The notes below the pieces were generated by a model, which ran no database searches, was not told the origin of the DNA, and saw only the letters and a program-made list of their open reading frames with translations. Positions 46,754 through 53,507 of a stretch of DNA of 64,000 bases are shown here, piece after piece (the stretch's first letter is position 1; each line of letters opens with the position of its first letter). The translations under genes and the position numbers were made by a program. This DNA is from Lacimicrobium alkaliphilum. Its GTDB lineage: Bacteria; Pseudomonadota; Gammaproteobacteria; Enterobacterales; Alteromonadaceae. The DNA lies in the NCBI RefSeq assembly GCF_002591895.1, contig NZ_NISX01000010.1:1-64000 (forward strand), written 5' to 3'.

Positions 46754-48042
46754 ATCAGCGTAATAATATTCTCGGCGCCCTGACCGCAGCAACCTGTACT
46801 CTCCTCGGTGCACCCGCAGTGTCTCAGGAAGCACAAAGTGTTGAAGAGCCGTGGAAGTTTGATACCGCCATTCTTTACTATGGTGAATCTGAACGGGTAA
46901 CCGCCGTAGAGGGGGTATTTTCCGCCACTAAAGATTTTGGTAACGAGCATATTTTTAATGGCAAAGTGACCATTGATGGTTTGACCGGTGCCTCGGCCAC
47001 CGGTGCCGTGCCGCAGCCCACGGCACAAACCTTCACCCGGCCATCAGGCAAAGACGAGTACGACATTGCCGCCACTGAAATTCCTCTGGATGATACTTTC
47101 CGTGATACACGGGTGCAGCTCAATGGCCAGTGGACTCAGCCTGCCTGGCAGGACTACCGGGTCAGCGGCGGGCTTCATGTATCCAAGGAATATGATTATT
47201 TATCCATGGCCGTAAATGGTGCACTGGCTAAAGATTTTAATCAGCGCAACACCACCGTGTCACTGGGGCTGTCCTATGCTTTTGACAGTATTGATCCCGA
47301 GGGCGGACGACCTGTTGCCTTTGCCAGCATGCCGCTTAAGCGAGACTTCGCCTCAGAGCAGCAATACCAGGACGCTTTTGATGCCACCCGGTTAACCGGC
47401 AGCGATGATAAAAATACCCTGGATCTTTTACTCGGTGTTACCCAGGTTATTAACCGTCGTACCATTATGCAACTCAACTATGGGGTGTCAGCAGTGGATG
47501 GCTACCTCACTGATCCCTTTAAAATGCTCAGCGTGGTCAATACGCAAGGGCTGACTCAGGCGCTTGTATATGAGAATCGTCCTGATAACCGTACCCGGCA
47601 CAATGTGTTCTGGCAAACCAAATATGCCATGGACAGCGGTGTAGCCGATATATCCTACCGCTTTACCACCGATGACTGGGACATTGACTCTCATACCCTG
47701 GATTCGAGGCTGCGTTATAACCTGTCACCAAACACTTACATTCAGCCTCACTTTCGTTATTACCAGCAAAGTGCAGCCGACTTTTATCAACCTTATCTGA
47801 TGGCATCTGATGGCTTGCCACAATTTGCCAGTGCAGACTACCGTGTGGGTGAGATGACTGCTTTTACGCTTGGCGTAAAATACGGAGTATTGCTGGACCA
47901 GGGTAAAGAGCTGGCATTCAGACTGGAATACTATCAGCAGGATCCTAAAAACCCGGGGTTTGATGCCCCGGGGGTGCTTCAGGACCTGGATTTATACCCC
48001 AGTGTCAAAGCCGTAATGGCGCAGGTCAGTTACCGGTTTTAG
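46744..48042 (+). CDS. DUF3570 outer membrane beta-barrel protein
   Basis: A 432-residue envelope protein. After an N-terminal signal-like segment (to about residue 30, ending APAVSQE) it consists of alternating amphipathic strands ending QVSYRF, with a C-terminal Phe as in barrel proteins. The early segment IDGLTGASATGAVPQP is the best-conserved part of the family. Function unknown; its regular neighbours (thioredoxin, DUF4266, ApbE) point to an extracytoplasmic flavin or redox role. It overlaps the DUF4266 gene by 10 bases and precedes apbE by 9. Confidence 0.9.
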   Translation: MQLNQRNNILGALTAATCTLLGAPAVSQEAQSVEEPWKFDTAILYYGESERVTAVEGVFSATKDFGNEHIFNGKVTIDGLTGASATGAVPQPTAQTFTRPSGKDEYDIAATEIPLDDTFRDTRVQLNGQWTQPAWQDYRVSGGLHVSKEYDYLSMAVNGALAKDFNQRNTTVSLGLSYAFDSIDPEGGRPVAFASMPLKRDFASEQQYQDAFDATRLTGSDDKNTLDLLLGVTQVINRRTIMQLNYGVSAVDGYLTDPFKMLSVVNTQGLTQALVYENRPDNRTRHNVFWQTKYAMDSGVADISYRFTTDDWDIDSHTLDSRLRYNLSPNTYIQPHFRYYQQSAADFYQPYLMASDGLPQFASADYRVGEMTAFTLGVKYGVLLDQGKELAFRLEYYQQDPKNPGFDAPGVLQDLDLYPSVKAVMAQVSYRF

Positions 48043-48051
48043 GGGGGTTGA

Positions 48052-48948
48052 GTGAAACCATCTCCATTTCAGCTTAACTGGCAAGGCGACCACTTCTGTG
48101 GTCGCTTTAGCGCCATGGCCAGCCCCTGTGAACTGTTGATAGATACAACAGACAAACAATTGGCCGGACAATTAACGGCTCTGGCCTTTTTTGAAGCCCG
48201 GCGCATTGAACAGAAATACAGTCGTTACCTGTCTGACAATATCTGCAGCAAAATAAATCATAGCCATGGCAAAAGCGTCATCATTGATGATGAAACCTAC
48301 CGCCTGTTGTGTTTTGCCGATAGCTGTTATCAGCTCAGTGATGGGCTCTTTGACATTACCTCTGGCGTATTGAGAAAAGTCTGGAAGTTTGATGGTTCAG
48401 ACCGTTTACCCCATGCCGAAGAGGTGGAAGCGTTGCTACCGCTAATTGGCTGGCCGCAGGTACAATTTGATCAAAATAGCGTCACTTTACCCACGGGATT
48501 TGAACTGGACTTCGGTGGAATAGGTAAAGAATATGCGGTGGATGCTGTGTCAAAGCGTTGCCTGGAACTTGCTCCACAGGTTTCTGTGGTCGTCAACTTT
48601 GGAGGCGACATTCAGGTGACCCGCCCCCGGGTAAACAAACAGGCCTGGCACATCGGTATTGAGAATCCCGAAACAGAAGGTGATGCGCTAAGACTGATCC
48701 GCATTACCCGTGGCGGTCTGGCTACCAGTGGCGATGCCCGGCGATACCTCTGTAAAGACGGCATTCGCTACAGCCATATCCTCAATCCAAAAACCGGTAA
48801 TCCGGTGACGGATGCGCCGCGTTCTGTCACTGTCGCCGCGGAACACTGTATTCAGGCGGGCATATTGGCCACGCTGGCACTGTTGAATGGCAAGCAGGCT
48901 GAGGAGTTCCTAAACCAGCAAGGTGTGATGTTCTGGCTCCAGGCTTAG
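48052..48948 (+). CDS. apbE: FAD:protein FMN transferase
   Basis: The ApbE enzyme attaches FMN from FAD to a Thr or Ser of target proteins in the periplasm. The product has 298 residues. AMASPCELLID, the DFGGIGKEYAVD loop, NFGGDIQV, and SGDARRYLCKDGIRYSHILNPKTG are ApbE motifs, including the Asp/Thr Mg-FAD site. I see no clear signal peptide (it starts VKPSPFQLNWQGD...), which is unusual for an enzyme that acts outside; a missed upstream start is not available because DUF3570 ends 9 bases before. The GTG start follows GGGG. No standard flavinylated partner (NqrC, RnfG, FMN-binding domain) is encoded nearby. Confidence 0.93.
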   Translation: MKPSPFQLNWQGDHFCGRFSAMASPCELLIDTTDKQLAGQLTALAFFEARRIEQKYSRYLSDNICSKINHSHGKSVIIDDETYRLLCFADSCYQLSDGLFDITSGVLRKVWKFDGSDRLPHAEEVEALLPLIGWPQVQFDQNSVTLPTGFELDFGGIGKEYAVDAVSKRCLELAPQVSVVVNFGGDIQVTRPRVNKQAWHIGIENPETEGDALRLIRITRGGLATSGDARRYLCKDGIRYSHILNPKTGNPVTDAPRSVTVAAEHCIQAGILATLALLNGKQAEEFLNQQGVMFWLQA

Positions 48949-49034
48949 TTTTAAAAATTGAAGGCAAACATGATGCAGATCATAGCGCTGTCATGAAAAC
49001 ACTGTACGCTTTACGATCAGTAACGGAGAGAAAA

Positions 49035-49568
49035 ATGCAAAATACAACTGAAAAATACCATGGTGCCAGTATTGCCCTGCACTGGCTAATGTTGGTATTG
49101 ATCGCAGCCGTATATGCCTGTATTGAGTTACGGGAACTCTATCCTAAAGGAAGTGACCCCAGGGAGCTGTTAAAACAATGGCACTTTATGCTGGGACTGA
49201 GTGTTGGCATGTTAGTGCTGATTCGCATATTTTTCCGCCTGCGTTACTCTGCTCCTGTCATTACACCTTTACCACCAATCTGGCAACAACGAGCCGCGAA
49301 ATTGATGCATGGTCTGCTCTACCTGCTGATGCTGGGCATGCCACTGGCCGGCTGGATGATACTCAGCAGTGCAGGCAAACCTGTTCCTTTTTTTGGTCTG
49401 GAGTTACCCGCATTGTTATCGGTCAATGAAACACTTTCAGAACAGATAGAGGAATTACATGAAACCGTCGGCAGTGTGGGTTATTGGCTGATTGGATTAC
49501 ATGCCCTGGCGGGACTGTTCCACCACTATCTTATTAAAGACAACACGTTTAAACGGATGCTGCCCTGA
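49035..49568 (+). CDS. Cytochrome b561
   Basis: A 177-residue inner-membrane di-heme cytochrome with four helices. Heme-ligand His candidates are in ALHWLMLVL (TM1), WHFMLGLSV (TM2), LMHGLLYLLML (TM3) and IGLHALAGLFHHY (TM4). It passes electrons from quinol to a periplasmic acceptor, which fits the flavin/thiol redox genes upstream (86 bases after apbE). The ATG at 49035 follows GGAGAG; the longer frame from 48993 is not needed. Confidence 0.92.
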   Translation: MQNTTEKYHGASIALHWLMLVLIAAVYACIELRELYPKGSDPRELLKQWHFMLGLSVGMLVLIRIFFRLRYSAPVITPLPPIWQQRAAKLMHGLLYLLMLGMPLAGWMILSSAGKPVPFFGLELPALLSVNETLSEQIEELHETVGSVGYWLIGLHALAGLFHHYLIKDNTFKRMLP

Positions 49569-49603
49569 ATAACACCCTCTGTGTTAGCAAGCACACAACC
49601 GGC

Positions 49604-49981
49604 TCAATCACTGTTATAAGCCTGCAAATAGAAATTCACAATATCCAGGCTGGAGATCATGCCTGTCACTTCTAATCCACTAACTACCACCAGGTGGTGA
49701 CAATGTTGTTTCATCATCAGGTCTGACACCCGGCGAATACTGTCATCGGGAGTCACTGTTATCAGTGGGGAAGATGTATGCAGACCGACCGTCGTACCGA
49801 CGAAATCATCCACCTCAAGTAAATCATGGCTGGTAATAATCCCTGTGGGACTCTTCTCACTATCCACTACTAACAAAGCTCCGATGCGATGCTTTCGCAT
49901 CAGCGCTCTGGCTGTCTGCGTGTTATCAGACCCGTTGACATAATGCACTGCCAGATGCAGCTTCATATCCTTTACTAGCAT
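49604..49981 (-). CDS. CBS-domain pair protein
   Basis: A 125-residue protein made only of two CBS domains (about 1-60 and 65-125), a typical adenosine-nucleotide sensor module. HRIGALLVVDSEKSPTGIITSHDLL and HCHHLVVVSGLEVTGMISSLDIV are the two repeats. It follows the barrel protein gene by 12 bases on the same strand, so it is probably the last gene of the two-component/cupredoxin operon. Confidence 0.85.
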   Translation of the reverse strand: MLVKDMKLHLAVHYVNGSDNTQTARALMRKHRIGALLVVDSEKSPTGIITSHDLLEVDDFVGTTVGLHTSSPLITVTPDDSIRRVSDLMMKQHCHHLVVVSGLEVTGMISSLDIVNFYLQAYNSD

Positions 49982-49993
49982 AATAGTACTCCT

Positions 49994-50704
49994 TTAAAAC
50001 TCATACTCCAGTGCAAAGCGCAAAGTATGATCTTTGCCGATATTACTTAACTCAGTGATAAAACCCAATTCCCATTTGAGTTGCTTCTGACCATCGAAAC
50101 GCTGTAACCCCATTATCGCCGGCCCCATGCCGACGTAGTCTTCACCACTGTAAAACTCTATGGATGGCTGGAATTGAGGCATCCAGCGATAGCGGTATTG
50201 CAGACGGAACTCACTTTCAAGTTCATCCTTCAGCGCATCGCCCCATTCATAGATCATAAACCAGTTAAGGGTCAGGCTGCTGCGGCCAAACTCTTTCTCC
50301 ATCACCAGCCCGGAAGCGGCTTCCCATTGCTCTTTACTGTGTCGTTTCTCGACTTCAAATACCATCCCCCAATCTGCCCAGTAACGACCTTGTTCGGTAA
50401 GCATCCAGCGGGCTTCGACTTCATAGGCTTCAAGGCCAAAGTTACCCTCAATATCACGTTCACCAATCAGATACAGCTCGAGGATCCACCGTTCGTTAAC
50501 AGAATGACCAAAGCCAATGCGCTGAGCCAGATAGTTCTCTTCATCAGTTTGCCGGGACATAAAACGCCACTCCAGCCGATGTTCATTCGCCAGAACATAA
50601 GGATGGTAAACACGATCTACCACTTGCCCGTCCGCTTCGACTCTGAAGAACGCGGTAAGTGTTATCAGATAGAAACTCCAAAGCAGCATTGTCCTGATTG
50701 TCAT
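49994..50704 (-). CDS. Predicted outer-membrane beta-barrel protein
   Basis: A 236-residue secreted protein of unknown function. A signal peptide (residues about 1-23, ending RVEADG) is followed by about ten amphipathic strands rich in Trp/Tyr/Glu, ending LRFALEYEF with a terminal Phe. This is a barrel-like profile. Homologues accompany FTR1-like permeases and cupredoxins in related bacteria, where it may be a pore for metal. It overlaps the FTR1-like gene by 4 bases (ATGA). Confidence 0.7.
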   Translation of the reverse strand: MTIRTMLLWSFYLITLTAFFRVEADGQVVDRVYHPYVLANEHRLEWRFMSRQTDEENYLAQRIGFGHSVNERWILELYLIGERDIEGNFGLEAYEVEARWMLTEQGRYWADWGMVFEVEKRHSKEQWEAASGLVMEKEFGRSSLTLNWFMIYEWGDALKDELESEFRLQYRYRWMPQFQPSIEFYSGEDYVGMGPAIMGLQRFDGQKQLKWELGFITELSNIGKDHTLRFALEYEF

Positions 50705-51486
50705 TCTGAAACTCCGGTTTTGTGTTTCGCACCAGATTTACGCTCAGTTATTGAAAACAATAAAAGAGGCAACAATATGCACAACAAATAGAAAATGATC
50801 TGCAGCAAGGTGGGCGTGGCTTCATAACCCATTAACGTATTTAACACCATCCCCAGCTCAGAGCTGTCAGTAATCCAGTCACCGGTGTTCCAAATGGGTG
50901 AAGTGGAAGAAATGATATTTGCCTGCGCCAGCAGGTTGAAGGTAAAAATGAGTTGCCCTGTACTCCAGAACAACAGCAACAACACCCAAATCAGAGGTCG
51001 TCCCCTTTGCAATAACGCATAATTAAGCAGGTAAATCAGAATTCCGGCACTGAAACAGACCCCGAAACCGAGGATGGTGCCGGTAATTAATGACCAATAG
51101 TGCTGTGCTGTACGCCAATAAGTGTCCAGAAAAACCAGAAAATAGCTGCCATTAATGCTGATGGTCAGCACCCCGAGCGCAGTAGCGCTCAATTGCCAGT
51201 AATGATTCAGGGCAGATCTAAATAAAAACAGATGAACTAAAACCAGTGCATAAATCAGCCCATGCAGTAAAAAGGTAAACCACTCCAGACCCGCTCCCAT
51301 TAAACTGTTGCTCAGCGCTGCAAAATTAGCCATCAGCAGAGCCGCCAGAATAAGGCCAAAGGGCACCGTCCAGAATATCCAGCGAGGGTTCTTTCGCAGG
51401 CTATTGCCCTGGGCCAGTAATAAGCTCATTACCCAGAATACCGGTAACGCATCACGCAAAAACAAAATAATGGTATTAATCAGCAC
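50701..51486 (-). CDS. FTR1-like iron permease homologue
   Basis: An inner-membrane protein of 261 residues with seven helices. The start is GTG at 51486, giving VLINTIILFLRDALPVFWVMSL; this N-terminus aligns with the first FTR1 helix, in which the iron motif RExxE is replaced by RDALP. The Glu pair needed for Fe3+ binding in FTR1/EfeU is thus not kept. The gene follows an EfeO-type cupredoxin (11-base overlap), the usual FTR1 partner, which supports the assignment. It may move another metal or be regulatory. The much longer frame to 51624 is not credible because it covers most of the cupredoxin C-terminus. Confidence 0.68.
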   Translation of the reverse strand: MLINTIILFLRDALPVFWVMSLLLAQGNSLRKNPRWIFWTVPFGLILAALLMANFAALSNSLMGAGLEWFTFLLHGLIYALVLVHLFLFRSALNHYWQLSATALGVLTISINGSYFLVFLDTYWRTAQHYWSLITGTILGFGVCFSAGILIYLLNYALLQRGRPLIWVLLLLFWSTGQLIFTFNLLAQANIISSTSPIWNTGDWITDSSELGMVLNTLMGYEATPTLLQIIFYLLCILLPLLLFSITERKSGAKHKTGVSE

Positions 51487-51838
51487 CGCCGTGTCCTTTT
51501 GATATTGCGCGAATTTGTCCTTTAGCCTGATTGGGATGGAACTCACCAAAGAAATGATAGACACCGGGCTCAAGCGGCCCGATATAGATGACCGTAAAGC
51601 GCCCTGGAAACAGTACTTTTTCACGATTTAAGTCAAAGCTGTCAAACTCTTCTGGTGCGTCATCCTGATTATCAATAATCAGTCTGATTTTTTCTCCGGC
51701 AGGCACCTCAAGACGCTGAGGATAGAATAAGTTATGGTTAAGTGTCAGATGGAATTCAGGTAACTCCGCCCGGGCAGAAAAGGTCACGTTCAGCGCTATC
51801 ACCGTAAGCAACAGCAGGCGTTTGTAATACCTAAGCAT
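51476..51838 (-). CDS. EfeO-type cupredoxin domain protein
   Basis: A periplasmic protein of 120 residues. After the signal peptide (residues about 1-24, ending FSARA) lies a single cupredoxin fold with the motif PEEFDSFDLNREKVLFPG and IGPLEPGVYHFFGEFHP, which is the EfeO-type form. It has no Cys, so it is not a classical blue-copper protein. It probably binds or oxidises iron or copper for the FTR1-like permease encoded directly after it. It begins inside the last 8 bases of the kinase gene, so translation is coupled. Confidence 0.87.
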   Translation of the reverse strand: MLRYYKRLLLLTVIALNVTFSARAELPEFHLTLNHNLFYPQRLEVPAGEKIRLIIDNQDDAPEEFDSFDLNREKVLFPGRFTVIYIGPLEPGVYHFFGEFHPNQAKGQIRAISKGHGGAD

Positions 51839-53120
51839 TCATCCCTCCACAGGGAATTACGACCCGCGCAGCTAAACCTCCCAGGCGCTGCGACCTGCCA
51901 AGATAGATGTGTCCATGATAGAGCGATAATACATGCCGGACGATGGCAAGCCCCAGACCGCAACCGGGCACACCAGAGGGATGCCGGTCACCACCAACAC
52001 GGTAAAATCGGTCAAATACCCGCTCATATTCCTGCTCATTAAGTCCCGGGCCTGAATCCTCAACCATCAGCTCAAGCCGCTCCCCGTTCTGATTCAGGCT
52101 TACTTCTATCTGACCATGTACGGGGCTGTATTTATTGGCATTAGTGAGCAGGTTTTGCACCAGTAGTCTCAGTGAAAAGTCATCTCCTTGCATCATACAA
52201 GACTGGCCCTGCAAACTGATATGTTGTTGCTTTTGTGCTATCTGAGGATAAAGCTCTGTGATCACCTGCTGGATGATCTTATACAGATCGACTTTCTCAA
52301 ACTTTACACTGAAATGCTCAGGATTGGTGCGGTTTAACAACAGAATCTGATCGACGACATGACTCATTCTTTCCACGCCCTGCTTCAATAGAAGCAGATT
52401 TTCAGAGCCTGAATCCAGCTCCTTTTCCAGGTTATGGGCATTGAGCCTGAGTACACTTAACGGTGTGCGCAACTCATGAGCTGCATCAGAAGCAAAACGG
52501 CGTTCTCTGGCAAATGCGAGATCTAACCGGGCTAACAGGTTGTTGATGGTTTCCACTACGGGTTTAAGCTCTTTTTTCTGATCGCGTAATTGAAGAGCGC
52601 TGAGATCATCTGCGCGCTTGGTTTGCAGCTCCTTAGCCAACTGATGCAAAGGGGCAAGGCCCTGTTTTATCGCCACAGAGATCAAAACCGCCAGTATCGG
52701 TAAACTCAAAACCAGTGGTACAAGAGTGGCCAGAACCATCTCCTCACTCAACTCAACCCGGTGATGCAGTGGTTCCGCCACCATCACCCAGTAACCCGTT
52801 TGCGGATAGAAGTGAGCCAGAACCTGCCACCGCAAACCCTGTATATTTTCCTCCCTGACGCCTTCTTTCAGGGCTGTAAAAGGTATTTTTTCAAGTCCGG
52901 GAGAACTCAGGAGCATGTTATTCTGATGCCAGACCTGAAAAATAAAATTGTCCTCCGGGGACACCATGCTGCGTGCGTTGGCCGTCTTATCTATTGTGCC
53001 TATAGGCAGGCTGTTAAGGGTATCTGCCAGTGAGTGTAAATGCCGATCAAAAAGCATTGCCGAAGCATTGATGGTGTTACGATAGCTTTGTGTGGCTGCA
53101 AAGAAAATCACCAGCGCCAA
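51831..53120 (-). CDS. PmrB/QseC-like sensor kinase with shortened N-terminus
   Basis: A membrane histidine kinase, 429 residues as read from TTG at 53120. It has a stub of TM1 (ALVIFFAATQSY, only about 12 hydrophobic residues), a periplasmic domain (about 20-145), TM2 (about 150-170), HAMP, HisKA with the phospho-His in FASDAAHELRTPL, and HATPase (NLLTNANKYSPVHG, GCGLGLAIVRHV). The periplasmic FQVWHQNNMLLSSPG segment places it with TctE/QseC/PmrB kinases. Its natural start is missing: the frame runs out of the response regulator gene without ATG. Membrane insertion of the N-terminus may be impaired. Confidence 0.85.
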   Translation of the reverse strand: MALVIFFAATQSYRNTINASAMLFDRHLHSLADTLNSLPIGTIDKTANARSMVSPEDNFIFQVWHQNNMLLSSPGLEKIPFTALKEGVREENIQGLRWQVLAHFYPQTGYWVMVAEPLHHRVELSEEMVLATLVPLVLSLPILAVLISVAIKQGLAPLHQLAKELQTKRADDLSALQLRDQKKELKPVVETINNLLARLDLAFARERRFASDAAHELRTPLSVLRLNAHNLEKELDSGSENLLLLKQGVERMSHVVDQILLLNRTNPEHFSVKFEKVDLYKIIQQVITELYPQIAQKQQHISLQGQSCMMQGDDFSLRLLVQNLLTNANKYSPVHGQIEVSLNQNGERLELMVEDSGPGLNEQEYERVFDRFYRVGGDRHPSGVPGCGLGLAIVRHVLSLYHGHIYLGRSQRLGGLAARVVIPCGGMNA

Positions 53121-53397
53121 GATCGAGGCCGGTGATTTTATCTGATGTGCTATCCCGGGCCGTAAGCACCAGTATAGGAATACGTTGCTTTTTCTGGCGG
53201 ACCCGCTTCAGAACTTCAATGCCGTCTATATCGGGTAAACCTAAATCAAGAATTGCCAGATCGGCACTGGCAGTCTCAATGGCCAACAACGCCTGCTTGC
53301 CACTGGTAAGGTGGTCAACGGCAAACCCTTCCTGACGCAGCGCCTGTTGCAAAGCTCTGGCCAACTGCTCATCATCTTCAACAAGTAACAGACGCAT
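53077..53397 (-). CDS. Truncated PmrA/QseB-type response regulator (receiver only)
   Basis: A 106-residue product holding an OmpR-family receiver up to GLDLGAGD (residue 97). The acidic pocket (VEDD) and phospho-acceptor Asp51 (AILDLGLPD) are intact. The sequence then runs out of frame as FLCSHTKLS and stops. The conserved switch Lys (KPF) and the whole winged-helix DNA-binding domain, about 120 residues, are absent. It overlaps the kinase frame by 44 bases. The cause is probably a deletion joining this gene to the kinase gene. A PmrA-type box lies about 60 bases upstream, as expected for an autoregulated operon. Confidence 0.82.
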   Translation of the reverse strand: MRLLLVEDDEQLARALQQALRQEGFAVDHLTSGKQALLAIETASADLAILDLGLPDIDGIEVLKRVRQKKQRIPILVLTARDSTSDKITGLDLGAGDFLCSHTKLS

Positions 53398-53439
53398 GAC
53401 TTACCTTTTCGTTATTGCCAGAAATAGAAATACAGAGAC

Positions 53440-53472
53440 TAAATATCACATTCAACTTAAGCCCACCTTAAG
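53440..53472 (-). promoter_or_regulatory. PmrA-type box and -10 of the two-component operon
   Basis: CTTAAG-N5-CTTAAG (53456-53472) is a perfect match to the PmrA box. On the minus strand TATTTA (53440-53445) begins exactly 10 bases after it, and the response regulator ATG lies 43 bases further. Confidence 0.75.
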
Positions 53473-53507
53473 CAAGGACATTGCTACTCAGACAGGTATT
53501 GCATCTG

